Positions 1-11,777 of a stretch of 64,000 nucleotides of DNA are shown here, in pieces. Below the pieces are notes generated by a model. That model did not search any database. It had not been told where the DNA came from and was given only the letters and a program-made list of their open reading frames with translations. The position numbers were made by a program, and so were the translations under genes. The DNA comes from Aralia elata (Eukaryota; Streptophyta; Magnoliopsida; Apiales; Araliaceae), in assembly GCA_034770075.1 (NCBI GenBank), contig CM068387.1, positions 80,291,971 through 80,355,970 on the forward strand. The letters are read 5' to 3'. The first letter of the stretch is position 1. Every line of letters begins with the position of its first letter.

Positions 1-49
1 CAAACAACACATGTAAATAAACTTAAGACGACCACCCTGTCATAGTGCA

Positions 50-160
50 TGTGTTGGGGGAAAGAGTCCGACATCAAAAAGTACTAAAAGAAAGGTGGAC
101 TAATATATATGAATGGGCCCAAGAGGCTTAAGCTTTTGGGCCAAGTTGGGTTCCAGATAT
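50..160 (+). repeat. LTR-like repeat fragment, inverted partner of 629-740
   Basis: The block begins TGTGTTGGGGG, carries a stretch rich in AAAG and GGTGGA, and contains GGGCCCAAGAGGCTTAAGC. A closely similar block lies in opposite orientation around 629-740. Dinucleotide ends and the TGTTGGGG start resemble plant LTR ends, but I could not define both borders. It lies downstream of the last visible AP5M exon, so it may be in the final AP5M intron. Confidence 0.35.
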
Positions 161-492
161 ATGTGTTAGGTCTTCTGAGCGCAGGCAGCATGGGGCTCCC
201 AGCTCTCCCCTAACAAACCTTCCTTAAATATCTAGGAGTTTCTCCTTCAAATTTTAATAACTGAAAAAAACCTTTTTTCAACTTCTACAGATTTTGATTT
301 TGAATTTAATCTGAGTCCCGAAAAAATTATAATCTGTGAAAATAGGACGTTCAAGTTTCTATTGCAGTTGCATACATGTTGTATAGCAGAGAGAAGGGTA
401 GTCAGAAACATATTCAAACACTTTAATTTAACCTTCTTACATAGTATGAGACTGGTTGAACCTCAGCAGGAATAAGGGGTTTGTGAACTTAC

Positions 493-3400
493 AGATTTTG
501 GATCAATAGACATTCCTGATAAGGATGCTCCCACCATCTTGAACGATACCTGTAATAATTAGTTCCAAGTGATTTTTTCTTTCTTTGATATAAGTGATTA
601 CTTCGATGTATCAAAACAAACTAAACTATGTGTTGGGGAGAAGCGGAATCCAATACAAAAAAAGGCCTTTTATACACCTATTGAATTCAACTTGACCCAA
701 AAGCTTAAGCTCTTGGGCCCAAACTTGCATATCAAGCCTTCAAGTTCACACCTTCTTATTGATATAGGACTGGTATCGACTATATGTGACTCAAAGAGCG
801 GGGTGATAATAGAGAAAGTACATACTTTAGCATAATTGTACGCCTGCCAGCAAAATGGCTCCTCTAAATCAACGCTTTGGAGATCCTTGTTCATTTTTTC
901 CATCACAAAATCCTCCACATTTACCATGTTATTTGTTGACTCCGTCTCAACATCACTATCTTCATCAGCTACACTTACAAGGCCTGACCCAGAGGAAGCC
1001 AGTCTTTGAATTTGCCAAGGAGCAAACCTAACAGTTCCAGGGAAAGTTGCTTCAATACTCTTCCCTGAAACACCTCGACCACTTGCTATAATTTTCCATT
1101 CAACAGAGCGCTCAGTATTCGTAACTGTTCCAATGGAAGGTGTCCCGTCAAAATGCACCACCTTCCTCCTCGGAAAAGGCATGGTCACCGTGCAGACCTC
1201 CATTGTAAGAGGAGCTTTGTAACCTTCCATCAGGTGTAATTTAAATAAGAATGCACCTTCATTTTCTGATACCATAGACAGCTGGTAAAATCCCTTTACT
1301 GGAGGTCCTAGGCCACAAAATGCCTGATAACGCATTAGTGTAAAATTACCTAATGGCGGTGAAAACATTACAGCCTGCTTATCCCCACCTTGTTCTGCAA
1401 CTTGAGCACAAGGATGGAATGACAATACCTCAACTCGAGAAGTGTCCAACCCCGTCAAAGGAAACAAAACATCAGGCAGACCTTCTAATTCTGCTCGACA
1501 GTTCACTAAACCTGAAATAGATAAGCTATCTGGAATCTCATCCCGATCATACATGGCAGCATTAACCATCTCTTGTATTGTGAAAAGTATTCTCTGCTTT
1601 CCTTTGTATAGAAATGGTTTCCAGGCTGGTTGCTTGCGGTCTGCAGGAGGCAAATCTGATGACGAGAATCCATTGTTCTTAATAGCAGAAATGTTGGAGT
1701 AGTTGAGGTCTAAGGGTGTACCTATAATACAGAGACAATGAAGCAGGTAAGGACTAATCTAGACCCTGCATTAATCCACAAACCAAATGCATAAACAAAC
1801 TAAAATGGATGAGAAATACCACAATAAAAATTACCAACCAAAGGGCATTGCGATAGTAATAAAAGTTCGAAGTGCATCTTTATCCAGGAACAATGAACCA
1901 ATCTTTGGACCATCTGATGCTACTGCTCCACTTACAGAAGTACTGGAAGTGGTGGATGCTGCAACTGGTGCCGCTACAGGTTTTGCTCTTGCTGAAATAC
2001 CAGAAATACCTATACTGCCAGTAAGGGAATCCAACAATCCTCCTACTGAGGGAGTCACATTTACAACTACTTCAGGCTCTAGAACATTGCCTGTGGTTAT
2101 GTCACCTATAGCATGTGCCACCATGAATGCCCTGAACATGGAAAATGAGACATACTCAATGTCTATGCCACGCTGAATAAGCACTTACCAGACAACAGAA
2201 TAACAAATCATCCATAAGACAAAGTAGACCCATATAAAAAGAACTTACTTCTCAGTGCTCACACCTAAACCTCCTAATATTTTATTTATTGACAAGTAAA
2301 CCTCCTAGTAGATATTCAGAAACAGAACTAGAAAAACTTATTTGAAAATCTAATGAAGTTTGCAGAATACTAAACTGAATGCAATACAAGCTTAAAATTA
2401 CACCTGTTAGTTGGTTTTTTTTTTTGGGGGGGGTGGGGGGGTATCGAACAAATTATAATTATGCAACAGGCCCACAGCATCCAGGGTGTAAAAGTAACAC
2501 ACAATACTTGCTTTTCACACCTAAAACTCTGGCAGATAAATGCAAAAAACTTAACTGAAACTCTAGTGAAGTTTGGAGAATAACAAACTGAACTCAATAC
2601 AAGTTTAAATTTACAGTGGGATGGGGGGTGGAAATCTTACATTTGACATACTTTATGCGAAGGCCACAGCATTCTTGGTGTACAAGTAACACCAAAAAAC
2701 ACTTTAAAGAAACAAATTAAAAGCAAAATATGGTATTAGTGGCCCCCAAAAAAAAGTACAAGTAAAACAGAAAGCTAGTGGGTACCAGAAAATTCCCATA
2801 AAATATTGAAGGTCTATAAACATAACATAAAATACATGACATTTGACGTAAAAAAATCATAAGCAGTTCACTCACTTTACAATGAATTAAGGCACCTCAT
2901 TTTAATCCAAAAAAATGGTTCAGTAACACGATGAAAAAAAGCACCATGCATCATAAATCAGTCAAAAATTGAGAATCATAATTCTTTTTGAAGGTGCAAA
3001 GTTGAGTTTCATTGATAGCTGATCATGATATTTGTTTTATTATGATATTTTCATGACAAATATTGCTCTTAACTTACCATACCCTGTCATTGATGGAAGC
3101 TCAAACAAGAGAGAAGATAGACTTCCATCCACACCAACAGCATTTCCACAGTCAGACCTTTTATACATCCTCGCATATGCTCTCAAATGATGGGGGTCAA
3201 CTAAAGGCAATACAAGGATGCAATAATGGCTTTTTATGTGCAAAATCAATGGCCATAACAGATGATTCTCTCCTTCTGGTTCTGTGCTAACATTGATGCT
3301 TATGATATGTCGTGTAATTGGATCATCCACCCACGAATCCGATCCTTCAACTGATTGACTTACACGTATGCCAAACCCACGAGCAGATCCCTCCCTGCAT

Positions 3401-5148
3401 AACACAGCTAAAAAAAGGTAAGAACGGTCATGCTAAAGAAAAATTTGTGATATTTCATCAGTTATATACAGGAAATGAACCGTGACACCATACACAAGTC
3501 ACAATTTAAATAAATGGACTAGGAATTTCTTCGAATGGACTGATACAGTGGCCCTCTCCATTCTTTAGTTTTGGGCATGTTGGATTTTCATCGATGAGAA
3601 ATAATGTGATTCTGGCCAATTGCTGGTAAAAGGTATCATTTGAAGGCATCTTGTATTTCTAGATGAAGTTTAAATCCATGATCCATTAAAGTAATTTTAC
3701 CCGAGCTTTAAAACAGACACACTATGAAGTTAAAAGATGCACGAATCTCTAGCTGGGTTCAGGTAATATTAACAAAGTCATTCCTAGGTTTTTAATGGGC
3801 AGAGGATTCTGCAGGCACACAAAACATTCAAGAGGAGCACAGTTGTAAGTCTTTTGCAAAACAGTACAGAAATAAAAGTACTCAAACTTTTTCCATGTTG
3901 CTGGAGATGTTAAGGTGTCAGTGGCAAACTAAACTGGCAAGAAATCCCAAGTTGGGATCTACTAATTTAGTGGGACTGCATAAGTTCGTAGTACCCCATC
4001 TCCAGCTTCAGTGGCGTAGAAAATTTATCGTAGAATTTTTCAATCTTTTTTTCATTTTTCCTTTTTTAAAAGTAATTGACTAATTGTGGGGACCAAAAAC
4101 CTTATAACTACAGAAATATTAAAAGGAATAAACCTATTTCAGTGTTTGAAATTCCTTATGGTGTTAAAGAATGTGAGTGGCCCTGATGTATCTCCTATTT
4201 TCTCCTCTCTTTTTTTGCCTTAAAATTGTTATATATTTAACTTCTAGCTTGGGGAGCTTGTGCACATTGTCGATGCTGCTGTAATATTGAAACGTTGGTA
4301 AAAATCATCATGTTAGGTCAAGCCTTTCAAGCATTGGACGTTTTCAGATATATGCTTCAAAGCTTGAAAGTAATTACGTTTAAATAAAGGCTTAGTAGAT
4401 TACAAAAGTAACCCCATGTATCTTTTTCTCAGTTAAGTATTAAAGCTGCACATTTTCATTCACCTTTCTGGCTGACCAAATTAGAGTTAACATTCAACAA
4501 AGCATTACTTAGATGAATTGTGAATAATGGTGCCACTGATCACTAAATTACTCTAACATCGACATTCTATTAGTTTCTCACAACAAAATGAGAAAAGTTC
4601 CACATCCACTTCAACTATAATTTGGCAAAGCACACAAATTAAAGCACTTTTTGAGTAGAAATCCACATATTTAACATATAGTCTTTAAAGCTGAATTGCA
4701 TGTCACAATATGAAAAAGATAAGAGTTGAGCTAAATTTGACCTCTTCTTGCGGTCGGTAAAAGCAGTAGCTAACTCAGAATCGGAAGGAAGAAATGGAAC
4801 TATATTGTAATCGGCGGAAGGACTCTCGTTCTCTCTCTTACAAGCCGCGCGCCACCGTCTTTCTACCACGGGAAACCTCCTGCTTATTAGTAAATTAGGA
4901 ATCAAATTTCAACAAATGAAATTGATGAATATGCAACTGTTAGCTGAGATCTAAATGAAGATGACGAAGATGAATGGAGATGGATCTATTGTGAATTCAA
5001 AAACCCTAGAAATTAAGAAAATTATACATCTTTCAGGTTTTTGATACATACATATATATATAGAGAGAGAGAGAGAGTACCTGGAGAAGATAACAGTATC
5101 TTGAGCGTTGAGGATCCACAGAGCTCTAATGCTGCAATTACTGCTCAT
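493..5148 (-). CDS. AP5M: AP-5 complex subunit mu (AP5M), 3' end beyond window
   Basis: Medium subunit of the AP-5 adaptor complex, which by family knowledge works in late endosomal sorting without clathrin. Six coding exons on the minus strand were joined by splice sites and phase: 5081..5148, 4742..4879, 3083..3394, 1839..2131, 826..1721 and 493..549. They give 588 codons in an unbroken frame. The start MSSNCSIRALWILNAQD followed by RRFPVVERRWRAACK is the longin-like N-terminus of plant AP5M, and the mu-homology C-terminal half contains FCWQAYNYAK|VSFKMVGASLSG. Plant homologues have roughly 40 more residues, so the last exon must lie left of position 1; I could not find it in 1-492. The AP-4 mu subunit was considered but its N-terminus is quite different. 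The large exon 826..1721 reads beyond an apparent later start, because a TTG codon at 1653 is not the real beginning. Exon 6 ends in a clear GTAAGT donor. Confidence 0.88.
629..790 (-). repeat. LTR-like fragment in AP5M intron 5
   Basis: Read on the minus strand this ends CCCCAACACA, has a TATA-like TGTATAAAAGG upstream, and contains GGGCCCAAGAGCTTAAGC, matching the block at 50-160 in the opposite direction. It fills much of the 276-bp intron 550..825 of AP5M. It looks like a solo LTR or small non-coding element; the start border is not clear. Confidence 0.35.
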
Positions 5149-5500
5149 TTTGCTACTCAATAAAACACCTGATGGCATGGAACTTTCTATTTCTGAAAAT
5201 TCATACCCCAAATCCATCTCCGTATTCGGCCTTTTGCTAAATGAATACGGCGTCGTTCATTACCTTCGTTTCGGTTTTTCCTTTTCTTCTTCTTTTCCAT
5301 GTAATTTTGTTATTTATTTAGTCAACTTCATTAAAAGAGTAGCAAATACTCCATGATGGTGATAAATTTTAGTTTTTTCAACTTCTTTTCGTGATATGGA
5401 TAAACTTTTACTTAAATTTTAATTTTCAAGTGATAATTTAAATAATTTTATAAAAGGTTGTTACTGAAATAGAAGGAGAATAGATTTTCCGTTGCCTTAT
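5149..5500. other. AP5M upstream region
   Basis: This stretch of about 350 bases lies between the AP5M start codon and the left end of the gypsy element. It should hold the AP5M promoter (minus strand). It is AT-rich and I see no coding potential or clear TATA box. The gypsy insertion has cut it off from whatever lay further upstream. Confidence 0.5.
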
Positions 5501-5945
5501 TGTTCGGATATATTTTCTCATGGGCTTGATCGGGCTCCTCATCTTGGGCTCGGCTCAAAGGCCCATCATGCTCAATGAGTTACAAGAGGACTCTCAAGTC
5601 CGAAAAGGCTTGGGCAAGAATTCTAAGCCCATGTGGTTCCTTACTGGATAATACTTCTATTGGATCAATGTAATTGAATACGGGTCCAATAAGGATTCTG
5701 GGCAGAACACTCCTAATAGGAGTAGTAATTAGCCAAGTGAATCCTATAAATACCCAAATAACAATGAAGGCAAAGTACTATATTTTTTACCCTACTAAAT
5801 ATTGAGCCTCCATTGTTGACGTATCTTAAACCCGATACTCACTCTTACACCGGAGGAGTCCAAGGCGGCCCAAGCCGTCGGGACTTTTGTGCAGGTACAC
5901 GTCCGGCGAGTGGATTGGACGCGCGGACAGAATCAAGCGTTAACA
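5501..5945 (+). repeat. 5' LTR of the gypsy element
   Basis: Starts TGTTCGGATA, ends GCGTTAACA. A TATA box TATAAATA sits at 5745-5752, so transcription likely starts near 5775-5785. Compared with the 3' LTR I count four substitutions and no length change. Confidence 0.95.
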
Positions 5946-5946
5946 T

Positions 5947-5963
5947 TGGCGCTAGAAGGAGGG
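5947..5963 (+). other. Primer-binding site candidate
   Basis: TGGCGCTAGAAGGAGGG begins one base after the 5' LTR, where the tRNA primer site is expected. TGG fits the CCA end of a tRNA. I did not identify which tRNA. Confidence 0.6.
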
Positions 5964-6006
5964 CCTTTTTAGTAGTAAATTGCTTTCGTGATCAAAACAA
6001 ATCCAC

Positions 6007-9000
6007 ATGGAAAATTCACAGCGAAGCAACCATGGTTCACACGGACCAGTGCAATCTCGACCACACCGGGAGACGTCAGTCGAACGGGGACAACGCCTTC
6101 AACAGATCCTTGATCAAAAGAAAGCTCTGGACATCCAGCAAGAAGAGCTTGACAGGCAGTACATGGAACTGAACGAAGCTGGGCAACAGTTGCTGAGCGA
6201 GAGAGGCTCGGCCTCCCGCTCCTCTCCCCGCCGACGAAGAGATGACCGACCCCAAAGGCGGCATCGAGATAACAACCAGGCCCAGTTTGAATCCATCTTT
6301 ACGAGGGACTTGAGAAAGAGAGCCCGGTCACCATCTGGACGAGATCGTCGCGAGGGTCCTCGGCGAAGCCCTGGAAAAAGTCATACTGGGGAGTCATTCC
6401 CCCGAAGGGCTGTGGAACAACCGTCAGGGACCAAGAAGCCTCGGGCCACCCCTTTCACCCGAGACTTGGCCAACGCGAAGATCGATAGGAAGAACAAGGT
6501 CCCCTCAAATCTAGAGATGTACGATGGAACGGGAGACCCCCGTGATCATACATTCACTTTCGAGCAGGCCATGATCTTTCATGGTCATGATAAAGCGGCC
6601 ATGTGCCATTTATTCTTATCTACCCTGAAGAAAACTGCTCGAGAGTGGGTTGTCTCCCTACCATCAGCATCCGTGCGCTCATGGGATGATCTGCAACAAC
6701 AGTTCCACACCCGCTTTGGCAGTAACAAGAGGCGGGCCAAGATGATCACATCCCTGATGCAGGTCAAACATAGACCGAATGAGACACTTCGGCAGTATAT
6801 AAAGAGATTTCGGGAGGCTGTATCTGAGATCAACGACATAGATCCGAAGCAGGTGATCCACTTTTTGACCATGGGATTGAACGTGGATAAGTCCAGCAGG
6901 TTGATCGAGGAAATCATCTCAAAGGCACCCGAATCTCTGCCGGAGGCATATGACAAAGTCGACAAGTTCGTTGAGTTGGAAGAGGCGCTCGCTAACCTTC
7001 GGGGCACCTCGAAAAATATAGGTGATTTTCACCAGAGAGACCCCCGAGGAGACGACGCTGATAAGAAGTACAATGATAACGGCAAGGGGAACAACAAGAA
7101 AGATTCCCAAGATAATCGGCAAAAGAAGAATAATGGTTCGAGAGACCGAAGTAATAGGGATAACGATAAGGACTACACTCCCTTAACTTTGAGTAGAGCT
7201 GTTATCATCAAGGAAATCAAAGATCAGCCTTTCTATGAAAAGCCCCCGAAGATCAGAGTCTTCGCGAGACAAAAGAATGGGGACAGATATTGTGATTACC
7301 ATGAAGCCAAGGGACATGACACTGAAGAATGTTATCAGTTGAAAGACTTTCTCGAAAGGCAAGTCCGGAGGGGTAACCTGGATTGCTATGTGGCCGATCG
7401 ATACAAACCGAGTCCTTTTGATCGGATAGCACCACCACCTCCATCATCGGGAACGGCAAGAAGAGTCGTCGACGTTATCTCCGGGGGCCCGATATCAGCT
7501 TTGTCCAATCGGAAAAGGAAGGCTTTTGCTAGAGAAGTTCATCAACTGTCCGGGCAACCTCAGACCACTCCGACGGAGCCCATCACTTTTACTGATGATG
7601 ATTACCCACTGGGAATGGTTATGCCACATCAAGATGCCTTAGTCATCACAGCTCAGGTAGAGACCATGGATCTGAAACGTATGTTGGTAGATAATGGGAG
7701 TTCGGTGGATGTACTCTACAGCCATGCCTACAATCGGCTGGATCTGGAGGGAAGGAAGCTGGAGATCTGCAATGAGTCCCCGCTATATGGCTTCGGGAAC
7801 AACCTAGTCCGAATAGCAGGGACGATAGAGTTACCAGCGATCTTCGGCACGGCTCCCAAACAGGCCTCCATCAAGATAAGGTTTTATATGGTCCAGGTGG
7901 AAAGCAACTACAATGCCATTCTCGGAAGAACAACTTTGGCAGCTTTAAAGGCAGTCACCTCAATTCCGCACCTGAAGATGAAATTTCCGACCGAGAATGG
8001 GATTGGTGAAGTGGTTGGTGATCAGGATTTGTCCAGAAGATGTTACCTCCAGACTATCCCGGCAACTTCTGTGGGGGTGAGTAAGCAAAAAACTACGATG
8101 AAGATTGAACTAGAACCTTTTACAGAAGGAGGCTCTGAACCGATAGTTACGCCTGCTGAAGAAACCGAAGAGATTCCATTGTTTCAGGAGGATAGCGCCA
8201 GGACAGTACAAATTGGTACCGGGTTAGAAACGGGCGTTAGAGCCAGACTCATCGAGCTGGTGAAAGAATATTCGGACATATTTGCATGGACGCCAGCTGA
8301 CATGCCGGGAATAAATAAGGATGTGGCCGAACATAAATTAAGTGTCAACCCGAGCCACAAGCCCGTTAAACAGAAGAGGCGTAATATAACTCCCGAGCGA
8401 CAAAAGGTGATAGATGAAGAGATTGAAAAGTTGTTGGCTGCCAACTTCATTTATGAAATAACTTATCCGGAATGGCTTGCCAATGTGGTACTGGTGAAGA
8501 AGCATAACGGGAAGTGGAGGATGTGTGTAGACTACACGAATCTTAACAAGGCATGTCCGAAAGATTATTATCCTCTCCCGAACATCGATCAACTAATTGA
8601 TTCCACCGCGGGACACACTTTAATGAGCTTCTTGGATGCTTTTTCCGGGTACAATCAGATTGCCATGCACAAACCAGACATCCCGAAGACATCCTTCATC
8701 ACCCACCGAGCAATCTACGCCTACAAAGTCATGTCGTTCGGCCTGATTAACGCCGGGGCAACTTATCAACGAATGATGAATAAGGTGTTCAGAGACCAGA
8801 TTGGCAGAAATATGGAAGTCTACGTGGATGATATGATCGTCCGAAGCATGGGGGATGAAGACCACTTGTCAGATTTAGAAGAATGCTTTCGGAATGTCAG
8901 GATCCACAATATGCGACTTAACCCGGCCAAGTGCACTTTTGGCCTCGGGTCCGGTAAATTCTTGGGGTACATGGTTAGCTGACGAGGGATAGAAGTTAAT

Positions 9001-9809
9001 CCCGAAAAAATATCGGCTATCCTCAAGATGCAATCCCCAAGGAGTTTTAAAGATGTTCAAAGATTAACAGGGAGACTCGCCGCCCTCCGGAGGTTCGTGG
9101 CCCGATCAGCAGAGAAGTGTCTACCATTCTTCAATACTCTGAAGGAGGCTCAGAACCAGAAGACGTTCGTTTGGACGGAAGAGTGTCAGCTTGCCTTTGA
9201 ACAGATCAAGCACTATATTTCTTCTCCGCCTATCCTCAGTAAAGCGCTTCCCGAGGAGGACCTACAGTTATATCTATCGGCAACGCAGTTTGCGGTCGGG
9301 TCAGCTTTGATAAGGGAAGACACACAGGGTCAGAAGCCTGTCTATTACGTAAGCCATGCTCTTCGAGATGCCGAAACTAGGTATCCAAACTTAGAGAAGT
9401 TGGCTTACGCATTAGTCATTTCTAGTCGAAAGCTTCGACACTACTTTCAAGGGAGAACCATCACAGTGTTTACAGATCAACCCCTTCGGAAGGTATTGTA
9501 TCGTCCCGAATCATCGGGGAGACTAGCAGCATGGGCTGTAGAGCTAAGCCAGTTCAACATTGACTTTCGGCCTCGAACAGCAATTAAGGCGCAGGCTCTG
9601 GCTGATTTCATCGTTGAGTGTTCTTTCCCTGAGGAGAGGGAAGAAGAGCCAGTTGTATTACCAAATCCGACTACAGACTCGGCATGGACATTATTTGTGG
9701 ATGGATCTAGGATCGGGTCTCGCAGTGGCGCAGGAGTGATCCTTACTTCTCCCGAAGGATTCAAGGTCCAGCAGTCTATTCGGTTCGGGTTCACAGCTAC
9801 CAATAACAT
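6007..9809 (+). pseudogene. gypsy gag-pol polyprotein, interrupted and truncated
   Basis: The frame opens with ATG 6007 and runs to an in-frame TGA at 8980-8982, then continues in the same frame to about 9805, where homology stops. In order: a coiled, Arg-rich N-terminus; a retrotransposon gag domain around 6500-6840; a zinc-knuckle-like YCDYHEAKGHDTEEC near 7290; an aspartic protease with the active site VDNGSSVDVLY near 7690; reverse transcriptase with FSGYNQIAMHKPDIPKTSF and the catalytic YVDDMIV near 8821; RNase H with SHALRDAETRYPNLEK; and a second RNase H beginning WTLFVDGS near 9687. This last domain breaks off at FTATNN, just before its next catalytic acidic motif. There is no integrase. 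The reading continues out of homology to the stop at 9973-9975. Confidence 0.9.
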
Positions 9810-9871
9810 TGGCGCTAGAAGGAGGGCACTTTTAGTAGTAATTTCTGTTTTTAATCAAAACAATTCACATG
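9804..9871 (+). repeat. Internal copy of the gypsy 5' leader
   Basis: This 68-base block matches 5941-6009, which spans the last five LTR bases, the primer-binding site, and the leader up to and including the gag ATG, with about ten differences. It is joined directly to the second RNase H sequence. The few bases at the junction (AATAACA) fit both sides, so a template switch at microhomology is likely. Confidence 0.85.
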
Positions 9872-10152
9872 ACGACTTCACGATCACAACAAAGACACCC
9901 TCAAGGATCCCAAGGAGCATCCCTCTTCGGCTTAAATACAAAAAAACACCTGAAGAGGGAATACCCTCGGTCTGACGCCTTCGAGAGTCCTTAGGACCAT
10001 CTCTCTTCGGGTCAACGCTTTTGGGCACCTGAATAGGAAGTGCCCTCGGTTTGACGCCTTCGGGATCCCGAGGAGATTGATTTCCTTTCAGTAATCTGAG
10101 TTTACAGACTGCTAGAGCCTTCAGTTTACTCCCCCAGTACATGTCTCATACT
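9872..10152 (+). other. Non-coding 3' internal region of the gypsy element
   Basis: No open frame of interest. The text repeats the words CCCTCGG, GACGCCTTCG and CTCTTCGG several times. It follows a second leader copy that ends in ATG, so it may be the body of a shortened relative of the element rather than the original 3' untranslated region. Confidence 0.45.
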
Positions 10153-10166
10153 AAGGGAGTAGGGGG
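10153..10166 (+). other. Polypurine tract of the gypsy element
   Basis: AAGGGAGTAGGGGG lies three bases before the 3' LTR, in the position where plus-strand DNA synthesis is primed. Confidence 0.85.
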
Positions 10167-10169
10167 CAA

Positions 10170-10614
10170 TGTTCGGATATATATTCTCATGGGCTTGATC
10201 GGGCTCCTCATCTTGGGCTCGGCTCAAAGGCCCATCATGCTCAATGAGTTACAAGAGGACTCTCAAGTCCGAAAAGGCTTGAGCAAGAATTCTAAGCCCA
10301 TGTGGTTCCTTACTGGATAATACTTCTATTGGATCAATGTAATTGAATACGGGTCCAATAAGGATTCTGGGCAGAACACTCCTAATAGGAGTAGTAATTA
10401 GCCAAGTGAATCCTATAAATACCCAAATAACAATGAAGGCAAGGTACTATATTTTTTACCCTACTAAATATTGAGCCTCCATTGTTGACGTATCTTAAAC
10501 CCGTTACTCACTCTTACACCGGAGGAGTCCAAGGCGGCCCAAGCCGTCGGGACTTTTGTGCAGGTACACGTCCGGCGAGTGGATTGGACGCGCGGACAGA
10601 ATCAAGCGTTAACA
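10170..10614 (+). repeat. 3' LTR of the gypsy element
   Basis: 445 bp, same length as the 5' LTR; differs from it at four positions (for example TATATATTCTC for TATATTTTCTC, and CCGTTACTC for CCGATACTC). Followed by the target duplication CTTAT at 10615-10619. Confidence 0.95.
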
Positions 10615-11212
10615 CTTATGATATCTTACAACAAAAATATGTTTTAATTTTTCTAAACTTGATGAGAACGGTACTTTTAAGTTAGTCAATAAATGTACCC
10701 ACTCATTTTATAATAAGAGTCTCATTTATAAAAATTACATATTTTAAATATGTAAATATCTAATTTTTTATAAAATTATAATAAAATTGCGATCATAAGT
10801 ATACTTACATTATTATGTAATTATATATTATTAATAATAATAAAAAATCTTCCTTGTTTTTTTAGATAAGCTCATTTTATTGAAGATAGTAATTCTAATT
10901 TCTAAAGCATATTATTAATATATATACATTTATAATGGAGCTACACTATGAAATTCTAAGCAATCTAAATATTTGCTTTAACATTGTTAGAACTTAGAAG
11001 TGTATGGTTGGCTTAGAAACGTTAGAGGAAGATATCATCTTTATCCAACTATTACCATAGTTTCTTTATATAATTGTAATAAATGACAATGACTTTTTTT
11101 GACGTCACAATATATTATCATACAAAATAATATGCACAATTTATGGTCTATTAATCTACTCCGAATCAAGAACTGACGATGACATTTGATTTGGTTCTAT
11201 TGTCAAAAGAAG

Positions 11213-11352
11213 AAGTATAAAAAATGAAAAATAAACATTATTACCTCATTTGAGTTGTTGTTTGTTAAATGTGGATATTGTTAAACAAAAAAGTATAAAA
11301 ATGAAAAACAAACCCTTATTACCTCATTTGAGTTGTTGTTTATTAAATATGA
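11213..11352. repeat. Tandem duplication, about 78-bp unit
   Basis: Two adjacent copies beginning AGTATAAAAAATGAAAAA and AGTATAAAAATGAAAAAC, each followed by ATTACCTCATTTGAGTTGTT, with a few substitutions. Confidence 0.7.
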
Positions 11353-11532
11353 TTATAGTGTACAATCTGGATGTCATAACTTCCATTATACGTGCTGACC
11401 TTATTCAATCCACCTCAAAGATAAATATTCAAATTTAGAATAAATTAAAAGACCCCTATGATTTTAAGTACTTACGTTTGATTCTCATGAAATCATCTGC
11501 CTATTTTATATTGTTGGAAACAAAAAGAGGGA

Positions 11533-11533
<1 letters not shown>

Positions 11534-11574
<41 letters not shown>
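11534..11574. repeat. (AAT)n microsatellite
   Basis: An uninterrupted run of more than ten AAT units, upstream of the PP2C promoter. Confidence 0.9.
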
Positions 11575-11770
11575 AATACAAAATTCTTGCACTTTTCTAT
11601 TCTGGGTTATCGCAAAGACAAAATCTTTGTCCAATCTGTATTGTCTTCATCTTTTTAACCTGTTCTCATTTTTCATTCCCTGTTGCATGTCATGTGCTTT
11701 TCTTCAGAAACATGAGCTTTGCACAGATAACCCCCCCATGCACATAGTTCCATTCATTATAGACCAAACC

Positions 11771-11777
11771 TATAAAG
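11771..11777 (+). promoter_or_regulatory. Candidate TATA box for the PP2C gene
   Basis: TATAAAG lies about 25 bases before a pyrimidine-rich CTCTCTTCTTCTTACAC stretch typical of a plant transcript start. This would give a 5' leader of about 700 bases, probably with an intron. Confidence 0.4.

Larger units (their letters stand above)
5501..10614 (+). mobile_element. Ty3/gypsy LTR retrotransposon, Tat lineage, defective
   Basis: Two 445-bp LTRs (5501..5945 and 10170..10614) start TGTT and end AACA, and the 5-bp target duplication CTTAT lies at 5496-5500 and 10615-10619. Between them are a primer-binding-like leader, gag, protease, reverse transcriptase, RNase H and the start of a second RNase H, then a polypurine tract. 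The LTRs differ at only four positions by my count, so the insertion is recent. The element cannot be autonomous: pol has an in-frame TGA at 8980, and everything after the start of the second RNase H, including integrase, is missing and replaced by a second copy of the element's own leader. The presence of a second, archaeal-type RNase H after the standard one is typical of the plant Tat lineage (Tat, Retand, Ogre group). Confidence 0.93.
10620..11770. other. AT-rich spacer between gypsy element and PP2C gene
   Basis: No gene seen. It contains an imperfect tandem duplication of about 78 bases at 11213-11352 (both copies hold ATTACCTCATTTGAGTTGTT) and a run of AAT units at about 11534-11574. 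Confidence 0.6.

Noticed and set aside
670..1653. Reading the AP5M large exon as a stand-alone gene starting at 1653
   Set aside because: That start is a TTG codon; the frame continues upstream to a splice acceptor at 1721 and joins earlier exons in phase.
493..5148. AP-4 complex subunit mu
   Set aside because: The N-terminus CSIRALWILNAQD...RRFPVVERRWR and the C-terminal FCWQAYNYAK fit AP-5 mu, not AP-4 mu.
6007..9975. A functional autonomous retrotransposon
   Set aside because: Stop at 8980, truncated second RNase H and no integrase.
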